The notes: a model not told the origin generated them from the letters alone. A stretch of DNA of 64,000 nt from Clostridium pasteurianum (GCF_001705235.1 NZ_MCGV01000001.1:2852001-2916000), one strand, 5' to 3'. Counted from the stretch's first letter, positions 9,570 to 22,057 are shown. Translations and numbers: made by a program.

Positions 9570-12500
9570 TTGGAATTAAATAATTTTGATGCATTGCAGA
9601 TAGGATTAGCTTCACCTGAAAAAATAAGAGAGTGGTCTAGAGGGGAAGTAAAAAAGCCTGAAACTATAAACTACAGAACATTAAAGCCGGAAAAGGATGG
9701 CCTATTTTGTGAAAGAATATTTGGACCAATAAAAGACTGGGAATGTCACTGCGGAAAATATAAGAGAGTTAGATATAAGGGTATAGTTTGTGATAGATGT
9801 GGAGTAGAAGTAACTAAATCAAAAGTTAGACGTGAGAGAATGGGGCACATAGAACTGGCTGCTCCAGTATCTCATATCTGGTATTTTAAAGGAATACCAT
9901 CACGTATGGGTCTTATGCTTGATATGTCTCCAAGAGCATTAGAGAAAGTTTTATATTTTGCATCCTATGTAGTTTTGGATCCAAAAGAGACTCCTTTATT
10001 AAAGAAACAACTATTAAATGAAAGAGAGTACAGAGAAGCAGTAGACAAATACGGTGAAGAATGTTTTGATGCTGGTATGGGTGCAGAGTCAATAAAAAAA
10101 TTACTTCAAGAAATAGATCTAGATCAATTATCAGAAGAACTTAAATCAAACTTAAAAACAAGTACCGGTCAAAAAAAAGTAAGGATTATAAGAAGACTTG
10201 AAGTTGTTGAATCTTTCAGAAAGTCTAAAAATGAACCTGAGTGGATGATAATGGATGTAATACCAGTTATACCTCCAGATTTAAGACCTATGGTTCAATT
10301 AGATGGTGGAAGATTTGCTACTTCAGATTTAAATGATTTATATAGAAGAGTTATAAATAGAAACAATAGATTAAAGAAATTATTAGATCTTGGTGCGCCA
10401 GATATAATAGTAAGAAATGAAAAGAGAATGCTTCAAGAAGCTGTTGATGCTCTCATAGATAATGGTAGAAGAGGTAGAGCAGTTACAGGACCTGGAAATA
10501 GACCGTTGAAATCTTTATCTGATATGCTTAAAGGTAAGCAGGGAAGATTTAGACAGAACTTACTTGGAAAACGTGTTGATTATTCAGGGCGTTCCGTTAT
10601 AGTTGTTGGACCAGATTTAAAAATGTATCAGTGTGGTCTTCCAAAAGAGATGGCACTTGAATTATTTAAGCCTTTTGTAATGAAAAAGCTTGTTGAGACA
10701 GGAGCAGCACACAATATAAAAAGTGCAAAAAGAATGGTTGAAAGGGTTCAAGATCAAGTATGGGATGTACTTGAAGAAGTTATATCTGATCATCCAGTAA
10801 TGTTAAACCGTGCTCCTACATTGCATAGACTTGGAATTCAAGCATTTCAACCTGTATTAGTTGAAGGAAGAGCAATAAAGCTTCATCCACTTGCTTGTAC
10901 AGCTTATAATGCTGACTTTGATGGAGATCAGATGGCTGTTCATGTACCTTTATCAGTTGAAGCTCAAGCGGAATCAAGATTTCTTATGCTTGCAGCTCAT
11001 AATATATTAAAACCTTCAGATGGTAAGCCAGTTTGTGTGCCTACTCAGGATATGGTTTTAGGATCATATTATCTTACAATTGATAAAGATGGAGTTAAAG
11101 GTGAAGGAAAAGCATTCACTAATGTTGATGAAGCATTAATGGCATACAGCCTTGGTGAAGTCGATGTTCATGCTAAAGTTAAAGTTAGAGTTGAAAAAGA
11201 GATTAATGGTAAAAAAGTTGAAGGAATAATAGAGACTACTGTTGGAAAACTTATTTTTAATGAGTCCATACCTCAGGATTTAGGGTTTATAGATAGAAGT
11301 ATTCCAGGAAATGAATTACTTCTTGAAATTGATTTTCTTGTTGGTAAGAAAAATTTAGGTGGCATAATTGATAAGTGTTATAGAAAGCATGGGCCAACTA
11401 AAACTTGTATTATGCTTGATAAAATTAAAGCAAAAGGATATCATTATTCGACAATTAGTGCTATAACAGTTTCAACTTCTGATATGACAGTACCTCCAAA
11501 TAAGAAAAAACTTATGACAGAAGCAGAAGCAGCTGTTGATAAGATTGAAAAAATGTATAGAAGAGGATTTATATCCGATGATGAAAGATATGAGAGAGTC
11601 ATATCAACGTGGACCAAGACAACCGAGAGTGTTGCTGATGCACTTATGGATAACCTTGATAAATTCAATCCAATCTTTATGATGGCTGATTCAGGAGCCA
11701 GAGGTTCTAAGAGCCAGATAAAACAGCTTGCAGGAATGAGAGGACTTATGGCGAACCCTTCTGGTAAGATAATAGAGCTTCCTATAAAGGCTTCATTCAG
11801 AGAGGGACTTGATGTACTTGAGTACTTTATTTCTACACATGGAGCTAGAAAAGGTAATGCCGATACTGCCCTTAAGACAGCTGATTCAGGATATCTTACA
11901 AGAAGACTTGTTGATGTAAGTCAAGATGTTATAGTAAGAACTGAGGATTGTGAAACCACTGAAGGGTTTGAAGTTTCAGAAATTAAAGAAGGAAATGAAG
12001 TAATCGAAAGTTTATCTGAAAGATTAATAGGAAGATATGCTTCAGAAGATATAATCAATCCTAAAACAAAAGAAGTTATTGTGAAGAGAAATGATTATAT
12101 TAATGAAGTTAAAGCACAGGAAGTAGAAAAGTGCGGTGTTAAAAAGGTTAAAATAAGATCTGTATTTACTTGCGATTGTAAATATGGAGTTTGTGCTAAA
12201 TGCTATGGAATGGATATGGCAACTGCTGAAAAAATTAGTATAGGAGAAGCTGTTGGTATAGTTGCAGCTCAGTCAATTGGTGAGCCGGGTACACAGCTTA
12301 CAATGAGAACTTTCCATACTGGTGGAGTTGCTGGTTCTGATATAACACAAGGTCTTCCAAGAGTTGAGGAATTATTTGAAGCTAGAAAGCCTAAGGGACT
12401 TGCAATGGTAAGTGAGGTTTCTGGTACTGTAAGAGTAGAAGAAACAAAGAAAAAGAGAATTGTATATATAACTACTGAGAGCGGTGAAGAGGTAAGTTAT

Positions 12501-13118
12501 GATATACCATTTGGTTCAAGTTTAAAAGTTAAAAATGGTGATACTATAAGTTCTGGAGATGAAATTACAGAGGGTTCTGTAAATCCACACGATATACTTA
12601 GAATAAAGGGTGTAAATGCAGTTAAAAATTATTTGCTTTCTGAAGTTCAAAAAGTATATAGACTCCAGGGTGTTGATATAAATGATAAGCATCTTGAAGT
12701 AGTAATAAGACAGATGACAAGAAAAGTAAAAGTAGAAGATTCTGGAGATACAGAATTACTTCCTGGTACTATGATTGATATATTTGATTTTAGAGATGAG
12801 AATAGAAAAGCAGAAGAAAATGGTGGAAAACCAGCACAAGCAAGAGTAGCTTTGCTTGGTATAACTAAAGCAGCACTTGCTACAGATTCATTCTTATCAG
12901 CAGCATCATTCCAGGAAACAACAAGAGTATTAACTGATGCAGCAATAAAAGGAAAATCAGATCCTCTTGTTGGATTAAAAGAAAATGTAATCATAGGAAA
13001 ATTGATTCCAGCAGGTACTGGTATGAGCAGATATAAGAGAATAACTATAGATCCAGTAGTTACTGAAAGCGAAAATGATGAAGAAAATAATGTAGAAGAA
13101 AACAAAGTAGAAGGCTAA
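9570..13118 (+). CDS. rpoC: DNA-directed RNA polymerase beta' subunit
   Basis: RpoC carries the catalytic magnesium. The 1182-residue product starts at TTG 9570 after GGGAGGA. The N-terminal zinc site (CHCGKY and CDRCG) is present. The absolutely conserved [13 protein letters not shown], whose three Asp bind Mg2+, lies near residue 445. The second zinc site [13 protein letters not shown] is near residue 870. The trigger-loop and bridge-helix region is intact. A Glu/Asn-rich end follows the last family residues. It lies 21 bases after rpoB. Confidence 0.98.
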   Translation: MELNNFDALQIGLASPEKIREWSRGEVKKPETINYRTLKPEKDGLFCERIFGPIKDWECHCGKYKRVRYKGIVCDRCGVEVTKSKVRRERMGHIELAAPVSHIWYFKGIPSRMGLMLDMSPRALEKVLYFASYVVLDPKETPLLKKQLLNEREYREAVDKYGEECFDAGMGAESIKKLLQEIDLDQLSEELKSNLKTSTGQKKVRIIRRLEVVESFRKSKNEPEWMIMDVIPVIPPDLRPMVQLDGGRFATSDLNDLYRRVINRNNRLKKLLDLGAPDIIVRNEKRMLQEAVDALIDNGRRGRAVTGPGNRPLKSLSDMLKGKQGRFRQNLLGKRVDYSGRSVIVVGPDLKMYQCGLPKEMALELFKPFVMKKLVETGAAHNIKSAKRMVERVQDQVWDVLEEVISDHPVMLNRAPTLHRLGIQAFQPVLVEGRAIKLHPLACTAYNADFDGDQMAVHVPLSVEAQAESRFLMLAAHNILKPSDGKPVCVPTQDMVLGSYYLTIDKDGVKGEGKAFTNVDEALMAYSLGEVDVHAKVKVRVEKEINGKKVEGIIETTVGKLIFNESIPQDLGFIDRSIPGNELLLEIDFLVGKKNLGGIIDKCYRKHGPTKTCIMLDKIKAKGYHYSTISAITVSTSDMTVPPNKKKLMTEAEAAVDKIEKMYRRGFISDDERYERVISTWTKTTESVADALMDNLDKFNPIFMMADSGARGSKSQIKQLAGMRGLMANPSGKIIELPIKASFREGLDVLEYFISTHGARKGNADTALKTADSGYLTRRLVDVSQDVIVRTEDCETTEGFEVSEIKEGNEVIESLSERLIGRYASEDIINPKTKEVIVKRNDYINEVKAQEVEKCGVKKVKIRSVFTCDCKYGVCAKCYGMDMATAEKISIGEAVGIVAAQSIGEPGTQLTMRTFHTGGVAGSDITQGLPRVEELFEARKPKGLAMVSEVSGTVRVEETKKKRIVYITTESGEEVSYDIPFGSSLKVKNGDTISSGDEITEGSVNPHDILRIKGVNAVKNYLLSEVQKVYRLQGVDINDKHLEVVIRQMTRKVKVEDSGDTELLPGTMIDIFDFRDENRKAEENGGKPAQARVALLGITKAALATDSFLSAASFQETTRVLTDAAIKGKSDPLVGLKENVIIGKLIPAGTGMSRYKRITIDPVVTESENDEENNVEENKVEG

Positions 13119-13129
13119 ATAGCATTTTA

Positions 13130-13158
13130 TTGACATAATAATTTATAGATGATAAAAT
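13130..13158 (+). promoter_or_regulatory. Promoter upstream of the L7Ae-like gene
   Basis: TTGACA (13130-13135) and TAAAAT (13153-13158) are separated by 17 bases. It could drive the L7Ae-like gene, rpsL, rpsG and perhaps fusA-tuf, with a long leader of about 195 bases. Confidence 0.75.
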
Positions 13159-13205
13159 AGAAATTGCGTGTAGTTTTCAGAATGTATAATTGGTTAATAT
13201 TATAA

Positions 13206-13237
13206 TGCAGAGATAAGTTTTTACACTTGTCTCTGCA
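13206..13237 (+). promoter_or_regulatory. Stable hairpin in the 5' leader before the L7Ae-like gene
   Basis: TGCAGAGATAAG (13206-13217) pairs with CTTGTCTCTGCA (13226-13237) over 12 positions, with one G-U pair and an eight-base loop TTTTTACA. It lacks a following T tract, so it is not an intrinsic terminator. It may be a leader element for the downstream genes. No family recognised. Confidence 0.5.
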
Positions 13238-13361
13238 TATGGAATTTATTTGAAAAAAATAGATTGTGCATGTATCTGAGGTTTATTGAAGTTAAAGATC
13301 ATGTAAGGTTTAAAAATTCATTTGAAATTCTATATGGTTATATATTAAGGAGGATCAGTTT

Positions 13362-13601
13362 ATGGTAAACAGGTTGCCGAAGAATAAAGTAGTAGGCATG
13401 AAACAATCGCTCAAAGCTATAAATGAAAGTAAAGCTAAAATTGTTTATATAGCAAAAGATGCTGAATATGAGTTGTTTCAAACTGTTGAAAAATTGGCAA
13501 ATGAATATTCTCTACAAATAATATATGTAGATACAATGAAAGAACTTGGAAAGCTATGTAATATTGATGTTGAAGCTTCTACTGCTGTTGTTTTGAAGTA
13601 G
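13362..13601 (+). CDS. rplGB: L7Ae-like kink-turn RNA-binding protein (YbxF/RplGB family)
   Basis: The 79-residue protein belongs to the L7Ae/L30e/S12e fold, which binds kink-turn RNA. Visible family features are [11 protein letters not shown] near the N-terminus and [11 protein letters not shown] in the second strand. In Firmicutes this gene sits between rpoC and rpsL, as here. Its Bacillus relative binds K-turn RNA, including SAM-riboswitch K-turns, in vitro; the role in vivo is unclear. ATG 13362 follows AAGGAGGA. Confidence 0.9.
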   Translation: MVNRLPKNKVVGMKQSLKAINESKAKIVYIAKDAEYELFQTVEKLANEYSLQIIYVDTMKELGKLCNIDVEASTAVVLK

Positions 13602-13692
13602 TATTTAGAAGATACATAAAGTTCTTTATTAAATGCGCTATTAACTTAAATTTTTAATAGAATTAGCTAGATTTCAAACAGGAGGTGAAAAC

Positions 13693-14070
13693 ATGCCAAC
13701 AATAAGTCAATTAGTAAGAAAAGGCAGAAAGACAGTAGCATCAAAGTCAACTGCACCAGCTTTAAAAGAATGTCCTCAAAAGAGAGGAGTATGTACAGTC
13801 GTAAAGACAGCAACTCCTAAAAAGCCTAACTCAGCTTTAAGAAAAATTGCCAGAGTTAGATTAACAAATGGATATGAAGTAACTGCTTACATACCAGGAG
13901 TAGGTCATAATCTTCAGGAACATAGTGTTGTCCTCATAAGAGGAGGAAGAGTTAAGGATTTACCAGGTGTTAGGTATCATATTGTAAGAGGAACATTAGA
14001 TGCAGCAGGTGTTGCTGACAGAAAACAAGCTAGGTCTAAATACGGTGCTAAGAAACCAAAGGAAAAATAG
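13693..14070 (+). CDS. rpsL: 30S ribosomal protein S12
   Basis: S12 controls decoding accuracy at the A site. The 125-residue product has the decoding loop [15 protein letters not shown], whose lysine is the position mutated in streptomycin resistance elsewhere and is wild type here. The second loop [19 protein letters not shown] is also present. ATG 13693 follows AGGAGGTG. About 190 bases without a gene separate it from rpsG; I see only AT-rich sequence and no clear terminator there. Confidence 0.98.
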   Translation: MPTISQLVRKGRKTVASKSTAPALKECPQKRGVCTVVKTATPKKPNSALRKIARVRLTNGYEVTAYIPGVGHNLQEHSVVLIRGGRVKDLPGVRYHIVRGTLDAAGVADRKQARSKYGAKKPKEK

Positions 14071-14141
14071 TATTGTATTTAGTAGTGCTGTGTCTTCGGC
14101 ATTTATATAGATATATTATAAGTAATATTTATTCAGGTTGA

Positions 14142-14729
<588 letters not shown>

Positions 14730-14814
14730 TAGCAATATTGCATTGATGTCTTTTAAGACTTTCATGTGTGATTATTGTTAATATTAAAGATATTTAATAA
14801 ATTTAATATACTTT

Positions 14815-14850
14815 ATAAAACTGTTTTGGTTCTAACCAGAGCAGTTTTAT
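14815..14850 (+). terminator. Hairpin between rpsG and fusA, possible attenuator
   Basis: The 16-base arm 14815-14830 pairs with 14835-14850 around a four-base loop, with a few G-U pairs; outer parts are ATAAAACTG and CAGTTTTAT. The 3' arm ends in TTTTAT, but no long T run follows. It could partly terminate or protect the rpsG transcript upstream of fusA-tuf. Confidence 0.5.
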
Positions 14851-14886
14851 CAGATTTAGTTTGTTTAATGAGAGGAGGAAAAAGTA

Positions 14887-16950
14887 GTGGCTAGAAAATA
14901 TCCTTTGGAAAAATTTCGTAACATAGGAATAATGGCACATATTGATGCCGGTAAAACTACAACTACAGAACGTATATTATTTTATACAGGAAAAACTCAT
15001 AAAATAGGTGAAGTTCATGAGGGCGAAGCTACAATGGACTGGATGGTTCAAGAGCAAGAAAGAGGTATAACAATTACTTCAGCAGCAACAACTTGCTATT
15101 GGAAAGGTCATGAAATTAACATTATTGATACGCCAGGACACGTAGATTTTACTGTAGAGGTTGAAAGATCATTAAGAGTTCTTGATGGAGCAGTTGCTGT
15201 ATTTGATGCAAAAGGTGGAGTTGAACCACAGTCTGAAACAGTTTGGAGACAGGCAGAAAAATACAATGTTCCAAGAATGGCTTATATGAATAAGATGGAT
15301 ATATTAGGAGCTGATTTCTATAGATCAGTTCAAATGATGAGAGATAGACTTCAGGCAAATGCAGTACCTATACAAATACCTATAGGTAAAGAAGATAATT
15401 TCGTTGGTTTAATTGATTTAATAAAAAATGAAGCAGTAATCTACGAAGATGATTTAGGTACTATCATAGAAGAACAGGCAATTCCTGATGATATGAAGGA
15501 ACTGGCTGAAAAATATAGAACTGAAATGATAGAAGCTGTTGTTGAATTAGATGAAAATTTAATGAATAAATATTTAGAGGGAGAAGAGATTTCTGTAGAT
15601 GAAATCAATGCCGCAATTAGAAAAGGTGTTATTGCAAACGAAATAGTTCCAGTAACATGCGGATCTTCATACAAGAATAAGGGTGTTCAGCAGATGCTTG
15701 ATGCTGTTGTTGAATATTTACCATCACCTTTAGATATACCTCCAGTTAAAGGAACGGATTTAGATGGAAACGAGTCAGAAAGAAAAGCTGACGATAAAGA
15801 ACCTTTATCTGCATTAGCTTTTAAAATTGCAACAGATCCATTTGTTGGAAGACTTGCATTCACTAGAATTTATTCAGGTATTATGAAGTCTGGAAGTTAT
15901 GTTTTAAACTCAACAAAAGGCAAAAAAGAAAGAGTTGGAAGACTTGTAAAAATGCATTCTAATCACAGACAAGAAGTTGATGAGCTTGAAACTGGAGAAT
16001 TAGGTGCAATAGTTGGTTTAAAATCAACAACTACAGGAGATACACTTTGCGATGAGGATAATCCAATAGTTCTTGAACAAATGGAATTCCCTGATCCAGT
16101 TATAGAAGTTGCTATTGAGCCAAAGACTAAAGCTGGTCAAGAAAAAATGGGCATTGCACTTTCAAAGCTTGCAGAAGAAGATCCTACATTCAAGACTTTT
16201 ACTGATCAGGAAACAGGTCAGACAATTATATCTGGTATGGGAGAATTACATCTTGAAATAATTGTTGATAGGCTTCAAAGAGAATTTAATGTTGAATGTA
16301 ATGTTGGTAAGCCTCAAGTTGCTTACAAAGAAACCATTAGAAAAGCTGTTAAAGCAGAGGGTAAGTTCATAAGACAGTCTGGTGGTCGTGGACAGTATGG
16401 TCACGCTGTTATAGAAATGTCTCCAACAGAGGGCGAGTATGAATTTGAAAATGCTATAGTTGGTGGAGCTGTGCCAAAAGAATACATACAACCTATTGAC
16501 AATGGTATTCAAGAAGCAGCTTTAAGTGGTATTTTGGCAGGATTCCCTACAATTAATTTTAAGGTTAAGTTAGTTGATGGTTCTTACCATGATGTCGATT
16601 CTTCTGAAATGGCATTTAAAATAGCAGGTTCTATGGCATTTAAGAATGCTATGCAAAAAGCAGATCCTGTTATATTGGAACCTGTAATGCAGGTTGAAAT
16701 AACTGTCCCTGAAGAGTACATGGGAGATGTTATGGGAGACGTTAACTCAAGAAGAGGAAGAATTGAAGGAATGGAGCAAAGATCTGGAGCAGAAGTAATA
16801 AGAGCGTTTGTTCCGCTTTCAGAAATGTTTGGATATGCAACTTCACTTAGATCAAAAACTCAAGGTAGAGGAGTATTTACTATGCAGTTTGATCATAATG
16901 AAGAAGTACCTAAAAATATTCAAGAAAAAATAATTGGTGAAAGACAATAA
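14887..16950 (+). CDS. fusA: Elongation factor G
   Basis: EF-G is the GTPase that drives translocation and, with RRF, ribosome recycling. The 687-residue product has the P loop [13 protein letters not shown] near residue 20, the switch [14 protein letters not shown] specificity, and the full domain II-V array with the domain IV loop around GGRGQYGHA. It starts at GTG 14887 after GAGAGGAGG. The second tuf gene follows 28 bases later, so the two factors are probably made from one message. Confidence 0.98.
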   Translation: MARKYPLEKFRNIGIMAHIDAGKTTTTERILFYTGKTHKIGEVHEGEATMDWMVQEQERGITITSAATTCYWKGHEINIIDTPGHVDFTVEVERSLRVLDGAVAVFDAKGGVEPQSETVWRQAEKYNVPRMAYMNKMDILGADFYRSVQMMRDRLQANAVPIQIPIGKEDNFVGLIDLIKNEAVIYEDDLGTIIEEQAIPDDMKELAEKYRTEMIEAVVELDENLMNKYLEGEEISVDEINAAIRKGVIANEIVPVTCGSSYKNKGVQQMLDAVVEYLPSPLDIPPVKGTDLDGNESERKADDKEPLSALAFKIATDPFVGRLAFTRIYSGIMKSGSYVLNSTKGKKERVGRLVKMHSNHRQEVDELETGELGAIVGLKSTTTGDTLCDEDNPIVLEQMEFPDPVIEVAIEPKTKAGQEKMGIALSKLAEEDPTFKTFTDQETGQTIISGMGELHLEIIVDRLQREFNVECNVGKPQVAYKETIRKAVKAEGKFIRQSGGRGQYGHAVIEMSPTEGEYEFENAIVGGAVPKEYIQPIDNGIQEAALSGILAGFPTINFKVKLVDGSYHDVDSSEMAFKIAGSMAFKNAMQKADPVILEPVMQVEITVPEEYMGDVMGDVNSRRGRIEGMEQRSGAEVIRAFVPLSEMFGYATSLRSKTQGRGVFTMQFDHNEEVPKNIQEKIIGERQ

Positions 16951-16978
16951 AATTATATATTGTTAGGAGGAAATAAAA

Positions 16979-18172
16979 ATGGCAAAGGAAAAATTTGAAA
17001 GAACGAAACCACATGTAAACATAGGAACAATAGGACACGTAGATCATGGTAAGACAACATTGACAGCAGCAATAACAACAATTTTATCAAAAGAAGGAAA
17101 AGCAAAAGCCTTCAAATATGATGAAATAGATAAGGCACCAGAAGAAAAAGAAAGAGGAATAACAATCAACACATCACATGTTGAGTATGAGACAGATAAT
17201 AGACATTATGCGCATGTAGACTGTCCAGGACATGCTGATTATGTAAAGAACATGATCACAGGAGCAGCACAGATGGATGGAGCAATACTAGTAGTAAGTG
17301 CAGCAGATGGCCCAATGCCACAGACAAGAGAACATATATTACTAGCATCAAGAGTTGGAGTACAATATATAGTAGTATTCTTAAATAAAGCAGATCAGGT
17401 AGATGATCCAGAATTAATCGACCTAGTAGAGATGGAAGTAAGAGAATTATTAAATGAATATGGATTCCCAGGGGATGATACACCAATCGTCGTAGGAAGT
17501 GCATTAAAGGCATTACAGAATCCAGATGATGAAGAAGCAACAAAACCAGTAAGAGATTTAATGAAAGCAGTAGATGAATACATTCCAACACCAGATAGAC
17601 CAACAGATAAACCATTCTTAATGCCAATAGAAGATGTATTCACAATAACAGGAAGAGGAACAGTAGCAACAGGAAGAGTTGAAACTGGAACATTAAAAGT
17701 AGGAGACGAAGTAGAAATCGTCGGAATGAAAGATGAAATAACAAAGGTAGTAGTAACCGGAGTTGAAATGTTCAGAAAGACACTTGATAGTGCATTAGCA
17801 GGAGATAACATCGGAGCATTATTAAGAGGAGTACAGAGAGAAGACATCGAAAGAGGTCAGGTACTAGCAAAACCAGGATCAATAACACCACATCATAAAT
17901 TTGTAGGTCAGGTATATGTATTAAAGAAAGAAGAAGGCGGAAGACATACACCATTCTTTAATGGATATAGACCACAGTTCTACTTCAGAACAACAGATGT
18001 AACAGGAACAATCCAGTTACCAGAAGGAGTAGAAATGGTAATGCCAGGAGACCATATAGATATGACAGTAGAATTAATAACAAAAGTAGCAATGAACGAG
18101 AACTTAAGATTCGCAATAAGAGAAGGCGGAAGAACAGTTGGTTCAGGAGTTGTTACTAGCATTATAGAATAA
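16979..18172 (+). CDS. tuf: Elongation factor Tu, copy 2
   Basis: This is the second EF-Tu gene, 397 residues, identical in protein and apparently in base sequence to 758-1951. Sequence identity starts at the ATG and ends about seven bases after the stop codon. The flanks and ribosome sites differ (TTAGGAGG here). It sits at the canonical str-operon position after fusA. A strong terminator follows. Identity restricted to the gene body, synonymous sites included, suggests gene conversion rather than a recent block duplication. Confidence 0.98.
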   Translation: MAKEKFERTKPHVNIGTIGHVDHGKTTLTAAITTILSKEGKAKAFKYDEIDKAPEEKERGITINTSHVEYETDNRHYAHVDCPGHADYVKNMITGAAQMDGAILVVSAADGPMPQTREHILLASRVGVQYIVVFLNKADQVDDPELIDLVEMEVRELLNEYGFPGDDTPIVVGSALKALQNPDDEEATKPVRDLMKAVDEYIPTPDRPTDKPFLMPIEDVFTITGRGTVATGRVETGTLKVGDEVEIVGMKDEITKVVVTGVEMFRKTLDSALAGDNIGALLRGVQREDIERGQVLAKPGSITPHHKFVGQVYVLKKEEGGRHTPFFNGYRPQFYFRTTDVTGTIQLPEGVEMVMPGDHIDMTVELITKVAMNENLRFAIREGGRTVGSGVVTSIIE

Positions 18173-18197
18173 TTTGTTCTTATATAACAAAAATGAT

Positions 18198-18233
18198 AAA
18201 AAATAGGGAGAGGACGCTCTTCCTATTTTTTAT
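18198..18233 (+). terminator. Intrinsic terminator after tuf copy 2
   Basis: A 15-base stem runs from 18198-18212 (AAAAAATAGGGAGAG) to 18217-18231 around loop GACG and ends in six T. It separates the str and S10 transcripts. Confidence 0.93.
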
Positions 18234-18256
18234 TTATAATTAGTACAATAAAAATC

Positions 18257-18285
18257 TTGCAAAAACACAATTCGGGGTGTATAAT
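18257..18285 (+). promoter_or_regulatory. S10 operon promoter
   Basis: TTGCAA (18257-18262) and TATAAT (18280-18285) are 17 bases apart. It is the only strong promoter upstream of rpsJ and is likely the main start of the ribosomal superoperon. Confidence 0.85.
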
Positions 18286-18291
18286 ATAAGA

Positions 18292-18497
18292 GTTGTTATG
18301 TGAAAATAGCGATGAAGCAAGAGGTAGCCGTGCTTACGGGGAATTCTTGCTGAGTATGTCACGGTCTTGAACCGGGCGACGGTTATTCCGTAATTATTCT
18401 CGTGCGTGTTCTTACATGAAACACCAGGGACAGTTTATAGAATACCCGTTGTTGTGCGTATTAAGTTTAGGCGTGCGATGAAAAGGAGGGAAATGAA
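18292..18497 (+). promoter_or_regulatory. Structured 5' leader of the S10 operon
   Basis: About 205 bases separate the predicted transcription start from rpsJ, and the GC content is clearly higher than in the neighbouring gaps. Several helices can be drawn: GCAAGA/TCTTGC (18317-18350) enclosing CCGT/ACGG; CGGT/ACCG (18362-18374); ACGG/CCGT (18379-18391); GTGTT/AACAC (18406-18424); and TATTCT/AGAATA (18395-18444) enclosing the last. It contains the 17-base segment shared with the tuf leader. A ribosomal-protein autoregulatory leader (L4 does this in E. coli) is an inference. Confidence 0.6.
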
Positions 18498-18806
18498 TTG
18501 GCAAAGCAAAAAATAAGAATAAGATTAAAAGCATTTGATCATACAATATTAGATCAATCAGCTGAAAAAATCGTTGAAACTGCAAAAACAACAGGTGCTA
18601 AAGTAGCAGGTCCAGTACCTCTACCAACAGAGAAAGATGTGGTTACAATACTTAGATCACCACATAAGTATAAAGACTCTAGAGAGCAGTTTGAAATAAG
18701 AACTCATAAAAGACTTATCGATATAATAAGTCCATCACCAAAAACTGTTGATGCATTAATGAGATTAGACTTACCAGCTGGTGTTGATATTGAAATAAAA
18801 CTTTAA
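18498..18806 (+). CDS. rpsJ: 30S ribosomal protein S10
   Basis: S10 is part of the 30S head and, as NusE, of antitermination complexes. The 102-residue product starts at TTG 18498 after AAAGGAGGG, reading [15 protein letters not shown], the conserved N-terminus. An ATG at 18493 is in another frame. [13 protein letters not shown] and [13 protein letters not shown] are conserved family segments. It is the first gene of the S10-spc-alpha superoperon. Confidence 0.98.
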   Translation: MAKQKIRIRLKAFDHTILDQSAEKIVETAKTTGAKVAGPVPLPTEKDVVTILRSPHKYKDSREQFEIRTHKRLIDIISPSPKTVDALMRLDLPAGVDIEIKL

Positions 18807-18869
18807 TATTTAATTTAAAACGGTTATGATTGCAGCGCAATCCGCTAATACGTTTGGGAGGTGCAGAAC

Positions 18870-19499
18870 ATGAAAAAGGCAATACTAGGTAAAAAACTTG
18901 GTATGACACAGATATTTAATGAAGAAGGAAAAGTTGTTCCTGTAACAGTTGTAGAAGCAGGTCCATGTGTAGTAATTCAGAAGAAAACTTCAGAAAAAGA
19001 AGGATACGATGCTATACAGGTTGGATTTGGAGACTTAAAGGAAAAACTTGCTAATAAACCTGTAAAAGGACATTTCGCAAAAGCAAATGTTTCAGCTAAA
19101 AAATTCATAAAAGAATTTAGATTAGAAGATGTAAGCAGCTATGAATTAGGTGCTGAAATAAAGGCTGATGTATTTGCAGCTGGCGAAAAAGTTGATGTAT
19201 CAGGAGTTTCAAAAGGTAAGGGCTTCCAAGGTACAATAAGAAGATGGGGAGCACATAGAGGACCTATGGCTCACGGATCAAAATTCCATAGAGCAGTTGG
19301 TTCAATGGGAGGATCATCAGATCCATCAAGAACTTTTAAAACTAAGAAACTTCCAGGACATATGGGCCATGTTAATACAACAGTATTAAATGTTGAAGTT
19401 GCAAAGGTCATTCCAGAGAAGAATCTTATATTAATAAAAGGCGGAGTTCCTGGACCAAATAAATCATTTGTAATGATAAAGAATTCAGTTAAGGCTTAG
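18870..19499 (+). CDS. rplC: 50S ribosomal protein L3
   Basis: L3 nucleates 50S assembly and reaches the peptidyl transferase centre. The start is ATG 18870 ([16 protein letters not shown]), seven bases after GGGAGGTG; an upstream in-frame GTG lies inside the ribosome site. The 209 residues include the conserved loop [11 protein letters not shown] and the glutamine-containing segment near [11 protein letters not shown]. Confidence 0.97.
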   Translation: MKKAILGKKLGMTQIFNEEGKVVPVTVVEAGPCVVIQKKTSEKEGYDAIQVGFGDLKEKLANKPVKGHFAKANVSAKKFIKEFRLEDVSSYELGAEIKADVFAAGEKVDVSGVSKGKGFQGTIRRWGAHRGPMAHGSKFHRAVGSMGGSSDPSRTFKTKKLPGHMGHVNTTVLNVEVAKVIPEKNLILIKGGVPGPNKSFVMIKNSVKA

Positions 19500-19522
19500 T
19501 TTTTAGGAAAGGAGGATGCAGA

Positions 19523-20143
19523 ATGCCTACAGTAGAAGTATTCAATAAAGAAGGTAAAAAAGTTGAAGACATTGAGTTGTCTGATAAAATTTTTGGAGCT
19601 AAAATTAGCGAAAGTTCAGTTCACCAGGTTGTAGTTGCACAGCTTGCAAATAAGAGACAAGGAACACAAAGCGCTAAAACTAGAACAGAAGTTTCTGGAG
19701 GTGGAATAAAGCCTTGGAGACAAAAAGGAACTGGTAGAGCAAGACAGGGTTCAATAAGAGCACCACAATGGATTCATGGTGGAGTTGTATTTGCACCAAA
19801 GCCTAGAAATTATAGAATTTCAGTTCCAAAATCAATGAGAAGAACAGCAATGCTATCAGTTCTTACAAGCAAAGTTAATGAAAAAGAAATGATCGTGCTT
19901 GACGAATTAAACATGGAAACACCTAAAACTAAGGAAATAGTTAACATGCTTAATGCTTTTGAGACAAAGAAAGCACTTATAGTTGTAGCTGAATCTGATA
20001 AAAATGTATATAAATCAGTTAGAAATATACAGGGTGCAGCAGTAATACCTGCTAATAATTTAAATGTGTATGACATATTAAAATATGAGAAGTTCATAGT
20101 AACTAAGGATGCTGTATCAAAGATTGAGGAGGTGTATGCATAA
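19523..20143 (+). CDS. rplD: 50S ribosomal protein L4
   Basis: L4 lines the peptide exit tunnel and represses the S10 operon in E. coli. The 206-residue product has the tunnel loop region [19 protein letters not shown], where macrolide-resistance changes arise in other species; it looks wild type. Its stop codon overlaps the rplW start by one base, so the two are translationally coupled. Confidence 0.98.
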   Translation: MPTVEVFNKEGKKVEDIELSDKIFGAKISESSVHQVVVAQLANKRQGTQSAKTRTEVSGGGIKPWRQKGTGRARQGSIRAPQWIHGGVVFAPKPRNYRISVPKSMRRTAMLSVLTSKVNEKEMIVLDELNMETPKTKEIVNMLNAFETKKALIVVAESDKNVYKSVRNIQGAAVIPANNLNVYDILKYEKFIVTKDAVSKIEEVYA

Positions 20144-20439
20144 TGTATACAAATAGCCATGATATAATAAGAAAACCAGTTATAACTGAAAAAAGTATGG
20201 CTGAAATGGCAGACAAAAAATACACCTTTATAGTAGACCCACATGCAAATAAATCACAAATAAAAAAAGCAATTGAAGAAGTCTTTGGAGTAAAAGTTGA
20301 AAAAGTAAACACTACTAATATACTTGGAAAAACAAAGAGAGTTGGAGTGCATGTCGGTAAGAGAGCAGACTTCAAAAAAGCAATGATTAAATTAACTGAA
20401 GACAGTAAAGCAATAGAATTTTTTGAAGGAATGCAATAA
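20143..20439 (+). CDS. rplW: 50S ribosomal protein L23
   Basis: L23 lies at the tunnel exit and docks trigger factor, SRP and the Sec channel. The 98 residues include the conserved start [13 protein letters not shown] and KVEKVNTTN. The ATG shares its A with the rplD stop codon (TAATG). The ribosome site GAGGAGGTG lies in the end of rplD. Confidence 0.97.
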   Translation: MYTNSHDIIRKPVITEKSMAEMADKKYTFIVDPHANKSQIKKAIEEVFGVKVEKVNTTNILGKTKRVGVHVGKRADFKKAMIKLTEDSKAIEFFEGMQ

Positions 20440-20492
20440 AAAAGCAGTTATTGGTGTAATACCAGAAAAGCTGAAAAAAAGGAGGAATAAAA

Positions 20493-21326
20493 ATGGCAGT
20501 TAAAGGCTTTAAGCCTACTTCTCCTGCAAGAAGACAGATGACAGTTTCTACATTTGAAGAAATAACTACTGATGTACCAGAAAAGTCATTATTAGTTTCT
20601 TTAAACAATAGAGCAGGAAGAAATAACAATGGTAAAATAACAGTTCGTCATAGAGGCGGCGGAAACAGAAATAAGTATAGAGTTATAGATTTTAAAAGAA
20701 ATAAAGATGGAGTGCCAGCTAAGGTTGCTACAATAGAGTATGATCCAAACAGAACAGCGTATATAGCATTATTAGTATATGCTGATGGTGAAAAGAGGTA
20801 CATAATTGCTCCTACTAAATTATCAGTTGGAGATACTGTTGTATCAGGTCCAGATGCGGACATAAAAGTTGGTAATGCGCTTCCAATAAAAAACATACCT
20901 GTTGGTACAATAATTCATAATATAGAATTAGCAGCAGGAAAAGGTGCACAATTAGTAAGATCAGCTGGTTCATCAGCACAGCTTATGGCTAAGGAAGGAA
21001 ACCATGCACAATTAAGACTTCCAAGCGGTGAGATGAGATATGTTAGAATTGAATGCAGAGCTACAATTGGAGTTGTATCAAATCTAACACACGAAATTGT
21101 TAACATCGGTAAAGCTGGAAGAAAGAGACACATGGGAATAAGACCAACAGTAAGAGGTTCTGTCATGAACCCTAATGACCATCCACACGGTGGTGGAGAA
21201 GGTAAAGCACCAGTTGGTCGTCCAGGACCAGTAACACCATGGGGTAAACCAGCATTGGGTTACAAGACTAGAAAACATAAAAAGTATTCTGACAAACTTA
21301 TTGTTAAGAGAAGAAATGATAAGTAG
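20493..21326 (+). CDS. rplB: 50S ribosomal protein L2
   Basis: L2 supports subunit joining and the peptidyl transferase centre. The 277-residue product has the conserved C-terminal loop [19 protein letters not shown] with its invariant histidine, plus the N-terminal OB-like domain ([15 protein letters not shown]). ATG 20493 follows AAAGGAGG. It is full length and in standard order. Confidence 0.98.
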   Translation: MAVKGFKPTSPARRQMTVSTFEEITTDVPEKSLLVSLNNRAGRNNNGKITVRHRGGGNRNKYRVIDFKRNKDGVPAKVATIEYDPNRTAYIALLVYADGEKRYIIAPTKLSVGDTVVSGPDADIKVGNALPIKNIPVGTIIHNIELAAGKGAQLVRSAGSSAQLMAKEGNHAQLRLPSGEMRYVRIECRATIGVVSNLTHEIVNIGKAGRKRHMGIRPTVRGSVMNPNDHPHGGGEGKAPVGRPGPVTPWGKPALGYKTRKHKKYSDKLIVKRRNDK

Positions 21327-21394
21327 TTTTGAAGAGAATAATATGTTCTCTTCCTACTATTATCTATATAGGTTTATGAAGGGAGGCCAACAAA

Positions 21395-21676
21395 GTGAGT
21401 AGATCAATAAAGAAGGGACCTTTTGTAAAAGAATCTTTATTAAAAAAGATAGTGGAAATGAATAAAAACGGCGAAAAGAAAGTTATAAAAACTTGGTCGA
21501 GAAGTTCAACTATTTTCCCTGAAATGATAGGTCATACTATAGCTGTTCATGATGGAAGAAAGCATGTTCCTGTTTATATAAGTGAAGATATGGTAGGACA
21601 CAAATTAGGAGAATTTGTTCTTACTAGAACGTTCAGAGGTCACGGAACTACAGAAAAGACGACAGCAGTTAAGTAA
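21395..21676 (+). CDS. rpsS: 30S ribosomal protein S19
   Basis: S19 is a 30S head protein near the A-site finger. The 93-residue product starts at GTG 21395 ([18 protein letters not shown]) after GGGAGG. The conserved [17 protein letters not shown] and the [14 protein letters not shown] end are present. It lies between rplB and rplV as usual. Confidence 0.97.
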   Translation: MSRSIKKGPFVKESLLKKIVEMNKNGEKKVIKTWSRSSTIFPEMIGHTIAVHDGRKHVPVYISEDMVGHKLGEFVLTRTFRGHGTTEKTTAVK

Positions 21677-21705
21677 GAAAAGTAGTGGAAAGGAGGTAGT
21701 TTTTT

Positions 21706-22041
21706 ATGGAGGCTAAAGCTATAGCTAAATACGTTAGAATGTCCCCACTGAAAGTTAAGATCGTTCTTGATTTAATAAGAGGAAAGAATGTAAATGAAGC
21801 ATTCGCAATACTAAAATATACACCTAAAGATGCTGCAGTTGTTATAAACAAAATATTAAAATCTGCAGTAGCAAATGCTGAAAATAATTTTAATTTAGAT
21901 GGAAATAAATTATATGTTTCTGAAGCTTACGCAGGTCAAGGACCTACCTTGAAAAGATTTCAACCTCATGCACAGGGTAGAGCATTCAGTATAAAGAAAA
22001 GATCAAGTCACATAACAGTGATTGTAAAAGAAAGAGATTAA
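21706..22041 (+). CDS. rplV: 50S ribosomal protein L22
   Basis: L22 lines the exit tunnel with L4. The 111 residues start [18 protein letters not shown]. The beta-hairpin that reaches into the tunnel (around [18 protein letters not shown]) is normal length, with no insertion of the kind linked to macrolide resistance. ATG 21706 follows AAAGGAGG. Confidence 0.97.
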   Translation: MEAKAIAKYVRMSPLKVKIVLDLIRGKNVNEAFAILKYTPKDAAVVINKILKSAVANAENNFNLDGNKLYVSEAYAGQGPTLKRFQPHAQGRAFSIKKRSSHITVIVKERD

Positions 22042-22057
22042 GAAGGAGGGAAATATA

